Assembly: GCF_040545875.1 (NCBI RefSeq)
Contig: NZ_JBEPMR010000001.1
Length of the DNA: 64,000 nt
Strand: one strand, 5' to 3'
Source: Faecalicatena_A orotica
Lineage (GTDB): Bacteria > Bacillota > Clostridia > Lachnospirales > Lachnospiraceae
Every line of letters begins with the position of its first letter. Positions within the stretch are counted from its first letter, which is position 1. The notes below the pieces were generated by a model. It saw nothing but the letters and a program-made list of their open reading frames with translations. It ran no database searches and was not told the origin of the DNA. The position numbers were made by a program, and so were the translations under genes. Of the stretch, positions 26,130 to 35,450 are shown piece after piece.

Positions 26130-27323
26130 TTATTTTACGAGTGCTACTGTCTCTCTTGCGATTGCCAGTTCTTCGTTTGTAGGGATTACGAGTACATTTA
26201 CTTTTGAATCCGGAGTGGAGATGATGACTTCCTCTCCTCTTGCTGCGTTTGCTTCTTTATTGATCTCTATTCCAAGGAACTGGAGATATTTGCATACTTC
26301 TGCACGGATTGCGCCGTCGTTCTCACCGATTCCGGCCGTGAAGACGATGTTGTCTACACCGTTCATGGCTGCCACATAGCTTCCTACGTATTTTGCAACT
26401 CTGTAGGCAAATACTTCGAGAGCTACTTTTGCCTGCTGGTTGCCGTCTTCTTCTGCAGCGCAGAGGTCACGGAAATCACTGGAGAGTCCGTTTGAAAGTC
26501 CGTATACGCCGGACTCTTTATTCAGGACCTTCATCAGTCCTTCGATATCCAGATCCTCCTTCTTTGCGATAAATTCCAGAATGGCCGGGTCGATATCTCC
26601 GGAACGTGTTCCCATTACAAGACCTTCAAGTGGTGTTAATCCCATTGATGTATCGACAGATTTCCCGTTCAGGACTGCACATACGCTTGCACCGTTTCCA
26701 AGGTGGCAGACAATTGTCTTCGTAGCATCGTATGGCTTGCCAAGAATCTCTGCAGCTCTTTTGGAAACATAGCTGTGGCTTGTTCCGTGGAAGCCGTAAC
26801 GTCTAACTTTATATTTCTCATAGTAAGCATACGGAAGTCCGTACATGTATGCTTTCTCCGGCATGGTCTGATGAAATGCGGTGTCAAATACTGCAACCAT
26901 AGGTGTGTTCGGCATCAGCTTCTCACATGCGTTTACACCGATTAAGTTGGCAGGATTGTGCAGAGGTGCAAGGTCATTACACTCTTCTACTGCTTTCTTA
27001 ACTTCTTCTGTGATGATAACGGAAGATGCAAACTTCTCTCCGCCGTGTACCAGACGGTGCCCGACAGCGCCGATCTCGTCCAGACTCTTTACCACGCCTG
27101 TCGCTTCATCTGTCAGCGCATCGATTACAAACTGGATTGCCTCTGTATGGGTAGGCATGTCCTTTGCAGTTTTTACTTTCTCTCCGCCGGCAGGCTGATA
27201 AGTAAGGCTGCCATCAATTCCGATTCTTTCGCAGAGACCTTTTGCAAGTACTTCTTCTGATTCAGAGTTGATTAACTGGAATTTTAAAGAAGAACTTCCA
27301 CAGTTGATTACTAATACATTCAT
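26130..27323 (-). CDS. ackA: Acetate kinase
   Basis: Makes ATP and acetate from acetyl phosphate, the main energy-yielding step of acetate fermentation. The 397-residue enzyme has NCGSSSLKFQL (7 onward), RRYGFHGTSHSYV and CHLGNGASVCA, the phosphate and nucleotide motifs of the ASKHA family. The ATG at 27323 follows AGGAGGGTAAAG; the longer in-frame ATG at 27419 adds a Cys/Arg-rich stretch not seen in the family. It follows pta, the enzyme supplying its substrate. Confidence 0.98.
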   Translation of the reverse strand: MNVLVINCGSSSLKFQLINSESEEVLAKGLCERIGIDGSLTYQPAGGEKVKTAKDMPTHTEAIQFVIDALTDEATGVVKSLDEIGAVGHRLVHGGEKFASSVIITEEVKKAVEECNDLAPLHNPANLIGVNACEKLMPNTPMVAVFDTAFHQTMPEKAYMYGLPYAYYEKYKVRRYGFHGTSHSYVSKRAAEILGKPYDATKTIVCHLGNGASVCAVLNGKSVDTSMGLTPLEGLVMGTRSGDIDPAILEFIAKKEDLDIEGLMKVLNKESGVYGLSNGLSSDFRDLCAAEEDGNQQAKVALEVFAYRVAKYVGSYVAAMNGVDNIVFTAGIGENDGAIRAEVCKYLQFLGIEINKEANAARGEEVIISTPDSKVNVLVIPTNEELAIARETVALVK

Positions 27324-27430
27324 TTTCTTTACCCTCCTGAAATTGTATATATAAGGGGCATCGTTGATGCTGCCTGCACGCTCCGGGCGTCCGCAGCGGC
27401 ATCTGCCTCTCTTAAACATAACCTGATGAT

Positions 27431-28426
27431 TTACTGTGCCTGTGCCTGCACTGCTGTGATTGCGACAACGCCTTCGATGTCTTCAGCGCTGCAGCCACGT
27501 GATAAATCATTAACAGGAGCTGCGATTCCCTGTGTAAGAGGTCCGTACGCTTCTGCTTTTGCCAGTCTCTGAACCAGCTTGTACCCAATATTTCCGGCAT
27601 CCAGATCCGGGAAGATCAATACGTTGGCATGTCCTGCAACCGGGCTTCCCGGAGCCTTGGATTCCCCAACAGAAGGTACGATCGCTGCATCCAGCTGCAG
27701 TTCTCCGTCAAGCTTTAATTCCGGTGCCAGTTCTTTTGCAATCTGGGTTGCCTCAACTACTTTATCCACATCCGCATGCTTTGCACTTCCTTTTGTAGAG
27801 TGTGAAAGCATTGCTACGATAGGTTCTTTTCCTGTCAGTGTTCTGAAAGACTCTGCGGAAGAAACTGCGATATTTGCAAGCTTCTCCGGATCCGGGTTCT
27901 GCTCCAGACCGGAATCTCCGAAGATAAATGTTCCGTCTGCCCCCATATCACAATCTGGCACTACCATTACGAAGAATGCGGAAACCAGTTTAGTTCCGGG
28001 TTTTGTCTTCAGGATCTGCAGGCATGGGCGGAGCGTATCTGCCGTGGAGTGGCACGCACCGGATACCATTCCGTCTGCATCCCCCATCTTCACCATCATA
28101 ACACCATAGTACAGGTAATTTGTCAGAAGGATTTCTCTTGCCTGCTCCTCTGTCATTCCCTTTTTCTGTCTGAGTTCTACCAGTTTCGCGATATAAGCAT
28201 CTGTCTTGTCGCTTGTGGCAGGGTCTACAACCGTTGCGCCAGAAATATCATATCCTGCGCCGTTCTTCTCGATCTCTTCCTTACTTCCCACGAGGATCAG
28301 GTCAGCGGTCCCCTCCTTCAAAACTGCTTCTGCAGCCTTGTAAGTTCTTGCGTCTTCTGTTTCCGGAAGTACAATCGTCTTCTTATCAGCCTTTGCTCTT
28401 GCCTTGATTTCATCAATAAATCCCAT
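27431..28426 (-). CDS. pta: Phosphate acetyltransferase
   Basis: Converts acetyl-CoA and phosphate to acetyl phosphate. The 331-residue short form has LPETEDARTYKAAE, GMVSGACHSTADTLRP (substrate loop) and LSHSTKGSAKHADVDKV, and ends in NDLSRGCSAEDIEGVVAITA. It has its own sigma-A promoter and forms the pta-ackA pair with a 107-bp gap that shows no clear terminator. Confidence 0.97.
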   Translation of the reverse strand: MGFIDEIKARAKADKKTIVLPETEDARTYKAAEAVLKEGTADLILVGSKEEIEKNGAGYDISGATVVDPATSDKTDAYIAKLVELRQKKGMTEEQAREILLTNYLYYGVMMVKMGDADGMVSGACHSTADTLRPCLQILKTKPGTKLVSAFFVMVVPDCDMGADGTFIFGDSGLEQNPDPEKLANIAVSSAESFRTLTGKEPIVAMLSHSTKGSAKHADVDKVVEATQIAKELAPELKLDGELQLDAAIVPSVGESKAPGSPVAGHANVLIFPDLDAGNIGYKLVQRLAKAEAYGPLTQGIAAPVNDLSRGCSAEDIEGVVAITAVQAQAQ

Positions 28427-28463
28427 GATTTAAAGCCACCTTTCATTTTTTCTCACTTCTTTC

Positions 28464-28492
28464 ATTATAACGCAAAGAAATTTTGTATACAA
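28464..28492 (-). promoter_or_regulatory. Promoter of pta-ackA
   Basis: TTGTAT (28487-28492) and a consensus TATAAT (28464-28469), 17 nt apart, on the minus strand about 38 bp before the pta start. A strong constitutive-looking promoter, fitting a central fermentation gene. Confidence 0.7.
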
Positions 28493-28558
28493 GTAGATTG
28501 CATGTGCATTTTTAAGTACAATCTCCAATTTCTGTTATATCTCAGTGGGATTCTTCCC

Positions 28559-29893
28559 CTACAGGTGGAAAACCGCCGTTACAATGTTAAAATAAACAAG
28601 AATCGTACAGGTGTCCAGTATCGTCGTGATAAGCGGGGCCGCCATGATGGCCGGGTCCAGCCCCAGTTTCTTTGCCAGGAGGGGCAGGGTGCAGCCGATG
28701 CATTTTGCCATGACAACAACTGCCATCATCGTCAGTCCCAGCGCAAACGCAAGCGTCAGGTTCTGATCATACATAATATAGATACGGATTCCGTTTACAA
28801 CAGCCAGAAGGCAGCTTACAACAAAGGCCACACGTATCTCTTTAAAAATGACCCTGAATATATCTTTGAATTGAATCTCGCCGACCGCAAGCCCGCGTAT
28901 GATCAGCGTCGAGCTCTGTGACCCACAGTTACCGCCGGTTCCCATGAGCATGGGGATAAATGTGATCAGCACGGGCATGACCGCCATCGCGGCCTCATAA
29001 TGTCCGAGAATCTCCCCGGTTACCGTCGCGGAAAGCATCAGCAACATCAGCCAGAGAGTCCTGTTCTTTGCATGTTTGAATACGGAAGTCCCGAAATAGG
29101 AGTCTTCATTCGGGCTGACACCGGCCATGATACTGATATCTTCCGTGGTCTCATCCTGCAGGACAAACATCGCGTCATCAACCGTTACCAGACCGACAAG
29201 GCAGTTCTCATGATCGATGATCGGAATCGCAACAAGGCCGTACTTTTTAATCGTAATCGCGACATCTTCCTTATCATCCAGCGTCTTTGCACAAAGCACA
29301 TTTTCATCCATGATCTCTTCTATCAGTCTGGATTCACCTGCTGTCAGAAGATCTTTGACATCGACGGCACCGATGAGTTTTTTCTTTTCCGTGACATAAC
29401 AGGTGTAGATAGTCTCTTTGTTGATCCCGACCTGCCTGATCTTAAGGATTGCATCGGCAACCGTCATTTCTTTCCTGAGGCTGATGTAATCCACATTCAT
29501 AATACTTCCTGCACTGTCATCCGGATACTGCAGAAGTATATTGATCTTCTGCCGCGTCTCCTCGTCCGTCACCATCAGCAGACGGTCGACAACGTTCGCC
29601 GGCATTTCCTCGAGCACGTCAACGGTATCATCGACATACATCTCATCCATGACCTCTTCCAGCTCGGAATCAGTCAGGGCATTGATCAGGTCCTCACGCA
29701 TATCACTGTTCATATCCGTGAATACTTCTGCCGCCTCTTCCTTGGCAAGCAGACGGAATACCAGCATTTGCTGCTTCTGGTCAAAGTCCTCCAGCATCTC
29801 CACGATATCGACCGGATGCATGGATTCTAATTCTTCTTTTAGTTCTTTAAATTTCCGCTGTTCCAGCAGTTCAAGTATCATTTCTTTTTCCAT
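28559..29893 (-). CDS. mgtE: Magnesium transporter MgtE
   Basis: Mg2+ channel/transporter of the inner membrane, 444 residues. An N-terminal helical Mg sensor domain (EAAEVFTDMNSDMREDLI) is followed by two CBS domains (about 130-255) and about five membrane spans with the pore motif GTGGNCGSQSSTLIIRGLAVGE. The ATG at 29893 stands 8 nt after GAGGG; a GTG three codons upstream has no room for a ribosome site. It is divergent from tmcAL. Confidence 0.95.
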   Translation of the reverse strand: MEKEMILELLEQRKFKELKEELESMHPVDIVEMLEDFDQKQQMLVFRLLAKEEAAEVFTDMNSDMREDLINALTDSELEEVMDEMYVDDTVDVLEEMPANVVDRLLMVTDEETRQKINILLQYPDDSAGSIMNVDYISLRKEMTVADAILKIRQVGINKETIYTCYVTEKKKLIGAVDVKDLLTAGESRLIEEIMDENVLCAKTLDDKEDVAITIKKYGLVAIPIIDHENCLVGLVTVDDAMFVLQDETTEDISIMAGVSPNEDSYFGTSVFKHAKNRTLWLMLLMLSATVTGEILGHYEAAMAVMPVLITFIPMLMGTGGNCGSQSSTLIIRGLAVGEIQFKDIFRVIFKEIRVAFVVSCLLAVVNGIRIYIMYDQNLTLAFALGLTMMAVVVMAKCIGCTLPLLAKKLGLDPAIMAAPLITTILDTCTILVYFNIVTAVFHL

Positions 29894-30032
29894 GCCATAC
29901 ACCCTCTTTTGTTTTTCTCTGCTCTTCTTTATCTTTCACATAAACCGTCTTTTATAAACAAAAAACTCACTCTATAACATCCCGTCTTTTTATAGTATAA
30001 TGGTTAATAAATTGATATACAAGGAGATTCTT

Positions 30033-31319
30033 ATGAAAATTGTCGGCTTAATTACTGAATATAATCCATTTCACAATGGTCATCAATATCATATCGAGAA
30101 GTCAAAAGAGGTCACAGGCGCCGACACGGTACTCGTGATTATGAGCGGAGATTATGTGCAGCGGGGGACTCCGGCCATCATGCCTAAATATATCCGGGCG
30201 GAAATGGCGCTGGAGTGTGGTGCTGGTGCGGTGTTCGAACTCCCGGTCTGCTATGCTACCGGGAGCGCCGAACTTTTCGCGATGGGCGCCGTATCCTTCT
30301 TAGACAGCCTCGGAATTGTAGATTCCATCTGCTTCGGCAGTGAATGCAACGACCTGGAAGGATTACAGACCGTCGCCGGTGTGCTCTGCGAGGAACCGGC
30401 CGAATACAAAAATTTTCTACAGACAAATCTGAAAGCCGGCCTTTCCTTTCCTGCCGCAAGACAGGAGGCATTTTCCGCCTATATGAGAAACACCGCATAT
30501 TCGCACCTGCTGGACGATCCGAACAACATTCTCGGCATCGAATATTTAAAGGCGTTGAAAAAGCTGGGCAGTTCTATAAAGCCTTACACTATCCGGCGTC
30601 AGGAGTCCGGTTACCATGATACGCAGCTCCAGTCCAATTACAGTTCTGCATCCGCAATCCGTTCCCTGCTCGCCTATTCCGGTTCCGCACTGAGCACGCG
30701 TTCGGGCGGGGGCACGTTTGAGAACACACACTTTTCAAATATCCTGAACGAACTGGAGGATCAGGTGCCGGCCTGCTGTCTGGAAATCCTGAAGGATTAC
30801 CACCATGTTATGTATCCCGTGTATCAGAACGATTTTTCCCTGATCATGAAGTATAAACTTTTAAATAAAACTGCCCGGGACCTGGACCGTTATATGGATG
30901 TATCCGAAGAACTGGCAAACCGGATCAGCAACCAGCTGAACAACTTCTTCAATTACAAACAGTTCTGCGAGCTGCTTAAGACGAAAGAGGTTACACAGAC
31001 ACGCATCAACCGCGCACTGCTGCACATTATGCTCGGGCTCAAGAAAATTAACGTGGAGGAATATATAGACGGCGGTTACCACTATTATGCCCGGCTTTTG
31101 GGCGTACGGAAAGACCGGGAAAGGGTTCTGGGCAGCGTCGTTAAGAATGGGACCCTGCCCCTTCTCACCAATCTCTATGATACGGAGGAGCTTCCGGAAG
31201 CCGGCAGGAAAATGCTTCATCACGACATTCTTGCTTCAAACTTGTATAAATCCGTCATAACCGATAAATATAAGACTGCCTTCCAGAACGAATACAGTCA
31301 GCCGATCCTGAAAGTTTGA
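30033..31319 (+). CDS. tmcAL: tRNA(Met) cytidine acetate ligase
   Basis: Forms N4-acetylcytidine at the wobble base of elongator tRNA-Met from acetate and ATP. The 428-residue protein starts MKIVGLITEYNPFHNGHQYH, the nucleotidyltransferase HIGH-like motif, followed by VIMSGDYVQRGTPAIMPKY and CFGSECND, all typical of the former DUF795 group. The ATG at 30033 has AAGGAG 6 nt upstream; the in-frame ATG at 30000 overlaps the probable -10 TATAAT (29996-30001). Confidence 0.93.
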   Translation: MKIVGLITEYNPFHNGHQYHIEKSKEVTGADTVLVIMSGDYVQRGTPAIMPKYIRAEMALECGAGAVFELPVCYATGSAELFAMGAVSFLDSLGIVDSICFGSECNDLEGLQTVAGVLCEEPAEYKNFLQTNLKAGLSFPAARQEAFSAYMRNTAYSHLLDDPNNILGIEYLKALKKLGSSIKPYTIRRQESGYHDTQLQSNYSSASAIRSLLAYSGSALSTRSGGGTFENTHFSNILNELEDQVPACCLEILKDYHHVMYPVYQNDFSLIMKYKLLNKTARDLDRYMDVSEELANRISNQLNNFFNYKQFCELLKTKEVTQTRINRALLHIMLGLKKINVEEYIDGGYHYYARLLGVRKDRERVLGSVVKNGTLPLLTNLYDTEELPEAGRKMLHHDILASNLYKSVITDKYKTAFQNEYSQPILKV

Positions 31320-31390
31320 TCCGGGAACAGACGTGGGTCTGCCTGTTCCTGCATCCGGCTCCTGTTTTACATCTGGCAGTCCGGCCGTGC

Positions 31391-31441
31391 AAAAAAGGTG
31401 CCGGGGCAAGAATGATCCAGGCCCCGGCACCTTTTTCTTTT
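31391..31441. terminator. Bidirectional terminator between tmcAL and degV
   Basis: A stem of at least 15 bp (31393-31407 with 31421-31435) with a GC-rich core and 13-nt loop, A-run on the left, TTTTTCTTTTT on the right. Suits the two converging genes. Confidence 0.9.
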
Positions 31442-31457
31442 TGAATCAGTACTGTCT

Positions 31458-32315
31458 TTATAACCGCTTCATACAGGTCACCGCCATTGCCCCTGCCCCG
31501 ATATGGCAGGCTACGCTTAAGGATAGCGGTCCCTCAATAATCTCATACTGTGGAAACCTCTCATGGATTTCCTGCTTCCATGCCTGTGCCTCTTCTTTGC
31601 CACAGGTATAAGCCATTCCCAGAACCATCTGGTCTTCCTTTCCTGCAAAACGTTCCTTCAAATCTGTTTCGATCGCTTTGAGCATGGTGCGCTTTGCCGC
31701 CTTCCATCCTCTCACCTTCGCGAAGGCGTCCAGTTTTTCTCCCTGGATCTGCAGGACCGGCTTCAGGTTCAGCACTGTACCGAGTGCCGCAGCGGCAGGT
31801 GTGATCCTTCCGCCCTTCTTCAGATATTTCAAAGTATCCACTGTAATATAGATGCTGGCTTCCAGTTTTTCCTTTTCCAAAATCTGTTTGATCTCAAGGG
31901 CAGATTTTCCTTCCTCCCTCAGTTTGAGTGCGTCAAGAACCGACTGTACCTGTGTGACAGAAATCCTCTGGTTGTCAACGACCTGTACCCGGCCTTCATA
32001 ATCTGCTGAAAGTATAACTGCGTTTTCACAGCTTCCGCTTAAACCGCTGGACATCGGGATATGCACCACCTCATCATGTTCCTTGAGCAGTTTATCCCAA
32101 AGATCCAGAAGGTCCCCCGGAGCCGGCTGCGATGTGGAGATATCGGAATCGTCGCCAAGCTTTTGATAAAACTCTTCCTGAGAAAGAGTGATATCTTCTA
32201 AAAACAGTTCGCCGTCAATGAAAAATGGCATCGGCAGGACATAGATTCCCATCTCTTTTCCCTGTTTTTGTGTAATTCCACTATTACTGTCTGTTACAAT
32301 GGCAATTTTCTTCAT
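31458..32315 (-). CDS. DegV family fatty-acid-binding protein
   Basis: A two-domain cytosolic protein of 285 residues that in the family binds a fatty acid, often as the FakB partner of the fatty-acid kinase FakA. Start IVTDSNSGITQKQGKE, then STSQPAPGDLLDLWD and PMSSGLSGSCENA (ligand-carboxylate site), VDTLKYLKKGGRI and C-terminal HIGAGAMAV. No fakA is nearby, so the lipid and partner are open. Confidence 0.92.
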   Translation of the reverse strand: MKKIAIVTDSNSGITQKQGKEMGIYVLPMPFFIDGELFLEDITLSQEEFYQKLGDDSDISTSQPAPGDLLDLWDKLLKEHDEVVHIPMSSGLSGSCENAVILSADYEGRVQVVDNQRISVTQVQSVLDALKLREEGKSALEIKQILEKEKLEASIYITVDTLKYLKKGGRITPAAAALGTVLNLKPVLQIQGEKLDAFAKVRGWKAAKRTMLKAIETDLKERFAGKEDQMVLGMAYTCGKEEAQAWKQEIHERFPQYEIIEGPLSLSVACHIGAGAMAVTCMKRL

Positions 32316-32335
32316 AAATAATTATTTCCCCTGTT

Positions 32336-33700
32336 TTAGTTTTTGAAACTGTGTATTGGTGCAGGGATTCTGCCTGCCCTGCCTATAAACTCCTCACAAC
32401 TGAATTCGTTTACCGGCATGATCGGAGCATAACCGAGGAGGCCGCCGAACTCTGCTGTCTCTCCCACATCTTTTCCGATTACCGGGATCAGGCGTACTGC
32501 CGTCGTCTTCTGGTTCACCATACCGATCGCCATCTCATCCGCAATGATGCCGGAAATGGTACCTGCTGTTGTTTTCCCCGGAATTGCTATCATATCTAAT
32601 CCGACAGAGCATACGCATGTCATGGCCTCCAGCTTTTCAAGCGTCAGGGCGCCTACATTAACCGCGTCAATCATGCCCTGGTCTTCACTGACCGGGATAA
32701 ATGCACCGCTTAAGCCGCCCACGTAGGAAGACGCCATAACGCCGCCCTTTTTCACCTGGTCATTGAGCATGGCCAGCGCCGCTGTTGTTCCGGGTGCACC
32801 AACTCTCTCCAGACCGATCTCCTCAAGAATCTCTGCCACACTGTCTCCCACTGACGGAGTCGGGGCCAGGGACAAGTCTACGATTCCGAATGGGACACCC
32901 AGTCTCTTGGACGCTTCCCCTGCAACAAGCTGGCCGACGCGGGTTACCTTGAAGGCAGTCTTTTTGATCGTCTCACAGAGTTCTTTGAACCCCTTTCCAC
33001 GTACTTTTTCCAGAGCCTTTTTGACAACTCCGGGACCGCTGACACCAACATTAATAACCGCATCCGCCTCTGTAACACCTAAGAACGCACCAGCCATGAA
33101 CGGGTTATCATCCGGTGCATTACAGAAAATCACGAGCTTTGCGCAGCCTAAAGAATCATTTTCTTTCGTTGCCTCGGCCGTATCCTTCACAATCTGCCCG
33201 CACAGGCGCACTGCATCCATGTTGATTCCTGTTTTTGTGGAGCCTACATTGACAGAACTGCAGATTCTCTCTGTCACTGCCAGTGCCTGAGGGATTGAAC
33301 GGATCAGGTTCTCATCACTTTTTGTCATTCCTTTGGAAACAAGTGCGGAATATCCGCCGATAAAATTGACATCAACCTCTTTTGCCGCGCGGTCCAGTGT
33401 CTTTGCAATCGTCACAAAGTCTTCCGGGCTCTTGCATGCCGCGGCACCTATCAGCGAGATCGGGGTGATGGAGATTCTTTTATTTACAATCGGGATGCCA
33501 AACTCCCTTTCAATGTCATTTCCTGTAGATACCAGGTTCTTCGCCAGCCCGGTAACCTTTTCATATATCTTACGGTTCAGTTCGTTAAGATCAGAGTCGA
33601 TACAGTCAAGCAGGCTGATCCCCAGAGTGATGGTACGGACATCCAGATTCTCCTGCTCAATCATTTTATTGGTTTCTGACACTTCATACATGTTAATCAT
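32336..33700 (-). CDS. UPF0210 (PFL-like, DUF711) protein
   Basis: A conserved 454-residue protein of unknown activity, distantly like glycyl-radical enzyme folds but with no radical glycine motif that I can see. Family blocks include RTITLGISLLDCID, NFIGGYSALVSKGMT, ERICSSVNVGSTKTGINMDAV and SYVGGLSGAFIPVSEDQGM. The downstream position of this gene to an ACT-domain gene (43-bp gap) is a fixed pairing in many Firmicutes, which suggests the ACT protein senses a ligand for it. The reaction is unknown. Confidence 0.9.
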   Translation of the reverse strand: MINMYEVSETNKMIEQENLDVRTITLGISLLDCIDSDLNELNRKIYEKVTGLAKNLVSTGNDIEREFGIPIVNKRISITPISLIGAAACKSPEDFVTIAKTLDRAAKEVDVNFIGGYSALVSKGMTKSDENLIRSIPQALAVTERICSSVNVGSTKTGINMDAVRLCGQIVKDTAEATKENDSLGCAKLVIFCNAPDDNPFMAGAFLGVTEADAVINVGVSGPGVVKKALEKVRGKGFKELCETIKKTAFKVTRVGQLVAGEASKRLGVPFGIVDLSLAPTPSVGDSVAEILEEIGLERVGAPGTTAALAMLNDQVKKGGVMASSYVGGLSGAFIPVSEDQGMIDAVNVGALTLEKLEAMTCVCSVGLDMIAIPGKTTAGTISGIIADEMAIGMVNQKTTAVRLIPVIGKDVGETAEFGGLLGYAPIMPVNEFSCEEFIGRAGRIPAPIHSFKN

Positions 33701-33742
33701 AGTACTTTATCCTCGCATTCTACACTTCTTATCAGTTTCCTC

Positions 33743-34015
33743 TTACAGTCTGTGCATCTTCTCAAATATCTCTTCTCTCTGACAGCGGATATTTACACCG
33801 ATCTCCTCACCGAGTGCTTCCATCTCATCGCAGACCAGTTTGAAATCTTTCTCGAGGCTGGTCACGTCCACGATCATCATCATATTAAAATATCCCTGGA
33901 TGATCGTCTGGGAGATATCCAGAATGTTGATCTTATGTTCTGCCAGATATGTGCATACCTTTGCAGTAATTCCCACCGTATCTTTTCCTAAAACTGTTAC
34001 AATACACTTCTTCAT
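33743..34015 (-). CDS. ACT domain protein (UPF0237)
   Basis: A 90-residue single ACT domain, a likely amino-acid-binding regulator: VTVLGKDTVGITAKVCTYLAEHKINILDI has the glycine-containing ligand loop. Located just upstream of the UPF0210 gene on the same strand. In E. coli a related small ACT protein (GcvR) controls glycine cleavage, but this one lacks a second domain. Function by analogy only. Confidence 0.9.
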   Translation of the reverse strand: MKKCIVTVLGKDTVGITAKVCTYLAEHKINILDISQTIIQGYFNMMMIVDVTSLEKDFKLVCDEMEALGEEIGVNIRCQREEIFEKMHRL

Positions 34016-34035
34016 TTTCTCTTCCTCCTAAGCAT

Positions 34036-34833
34036 TTAAACGGTAATAATCTCTGAAATCATATCTCTGTTGGCAACCGCCATATCGAGGTCTTCACCAC
34101 GGTAATCATTGTCGCCGAGAGTTACTTCCAGTTTCACTGTCTCATAGGCAAGCTTCGCATAATTGTTCTCCTTGCTGAGATGTCCAAGCACGATGTGCTT
34201 CAAATTATCATGTAGTATATCACAAAGAAGCCGTCCTGACAATTCATTCGATAAATGCCCTTTATCTCCCATTACCCTCCGTTTCAGGTAATATGGGTAG
34301 GAACCGACTTCCAGCATATGTATGTCATGGTTTGCCTCCAGAAGCACTGCATCCAGATTCTGGAGCTTTTCTACCGTGTATTCATCATAAATTCCCAGGT
34401 CCGTCGCCACTGCAACCGATTTGCCCCCACAGTTCATCCTGTAGCCGGACGGCTCGTTTGCATCATGCGAAATGCGGAACGGATCTATGGTAATATCCCC
34501 CAGTGTGAAACTTTCATCCGTATGGATCGGGTTGAGAAGTCCTTCCGGCATCTTCCCCAGCGGGCCGTAGGACCGGATTCCCGCGATTGTTCCCGGTGTT
34601 GCATAGATCGGAATCTCATATTTCCGGCTGAAAACGCCCAGTCCCTGTATATGGTCCGAATGCTCATGGGTAATGAGAATCCCTTTCAGTTCATCTCCTT
34701 TAATATCCAGTTCTTTCAGGCCGGCATCAATCTTTTTTTTACTGATCCCCGTATCTACGAGCAGGTGTGTCTGGTCACTTCCCACGTAAATACAGTTCCC
34801 GCTGCTGCCGCTCGCAATGCTGCATAATCTCAT
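34036..34833 (-). CDS. Metallo-beta-lactamase fold hydrolase (YycJ/WalJ type)
   Basis: A 265-residue metal hydrolase with the signature THEHSDHIQGLGVF (HxHxDH), a later His near SHDANEPSGYR and HLSKENN at the end. It begins RLCSIASGSSGNCIYVGSD, characteristic of the YycJ group, reported in Bacillus as a 5'-to-3' nuclease linked to mismatch repair. Here it is not beside a walRK operon. Its start overlaps the coaE stop by 4 bp. Confidence 0.9.
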   Translation of the reverse strand: MRLCSIASGSSGNCIYVGSDQTHLLVDTGISKKKIDAGLKELDIKGDELKGILITHEHSDHIQGLGVFSRKYEIPIYATPGTIAGIRSYGPLGKMPEGLLNPIHTDESFTLGDITIDPFRISHDANEPSGYRMNCGGKSVAVATDLGIYDEYTVEKLQNLDAVLLEANHDIHMLEVGSYPYYLKRRVMGDKGHLSNELSGRLLCDILHDNLKHIVLGHLSKENNYAKLAYETVKLEVTLGDNDYRGEDLDMAVANRDMISEIITV

Positions 34834-35411
34834 ATTCTTTCTCCTATTTGTTTCTTTGTATCTTCAAATGTCCCGCTGTTGTCAATCACCGTCCTGCAGG
34901 CTTGGCGGAACACATCCTCACTGGACTGGGCCGCCATCATACGGCTGATTTTTTCATCGGAATACCCCCTGGAATCTTTTAATCTTTTCCTTCTGACGTC
35001 TTCCCGTGCATAAATATACCATAACTCCGGACAGATGTCTTCATAACCTGCTTCCGGCAGAAGGGCCGCCTCAATCACGTAAAGCGGCACCTTCCTCTCT
35101 TCTTTTTCTATCATATCCCGTTCCACCCAGCGTTTTACCTCAGGATGGACGATCTCGTTTAAAATCTTCCGTTTTTCCTCATCCTGGAAAATAATGGAGG
35201 CCAGCTTCTGCCTGTCCAGTTCCCGGTCCTCACCCAGAATTCCGGTTCCAAACGCTTCTATAATCTTTTGATAACATATGCCGCCCTGCTTCTGGAGTTC
35301 TTTGGCTACCTCGTCCAGCTGGCAGACAACCGCCTTGTATTCTTTCTCTAAATAGTGCAGGACCTCACTCTTTCCCGAGCCTACACCTCCTGTGATTCCT
35401 AAGACTTTCAT
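34830..35411 (-). CDS. coaE: Dephospho-CoA kinase
   Basis: Phosphorylates dephospho-CoA in the last step of CoA synthesis. The 193-residue P-loop kinase has GGVGSGKSE (8-16), CQLDEVAKELQ (substrate Asp region), LDRQKLASIIF and IEAALLPEAGYED. It follows polA by 39 bp, the polA-coaE order common in Firmicutes, and overlaps the YycJ-type gene by 4 bp. Confidence 0.96.
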   Translation of the reverse strand: MKVLGITGGVGSGKSEVLHYLEKEYKAVVCQLDEVAKELQKQGGICYQKIIEAFGTGILGEDRELDRQKLASIIFQDEEKRKILNEIVHPEVKRWVERDMIEKEERKVPLYVIEAALLPEAGYEDICPELWYIYAREDVRRKRLKDSRGYSDEKISRMMAAQSSEDVFRQACRTVIDNSGTFEDTKKQIGERI

Positions 35412-35450
35412 ATGCGTTCTCCTGCACTGCCTGTGGTCGCAAAATGATGT

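Noticed and set aside
34036..34833. The metallo-hydrolase as part of a walRK-yycHIJ stress operon
   Set aside because: The protein is YycJ-like, but its neighbours are coaE and an ACT gene; no walR, walK, yycH or yycI is present.
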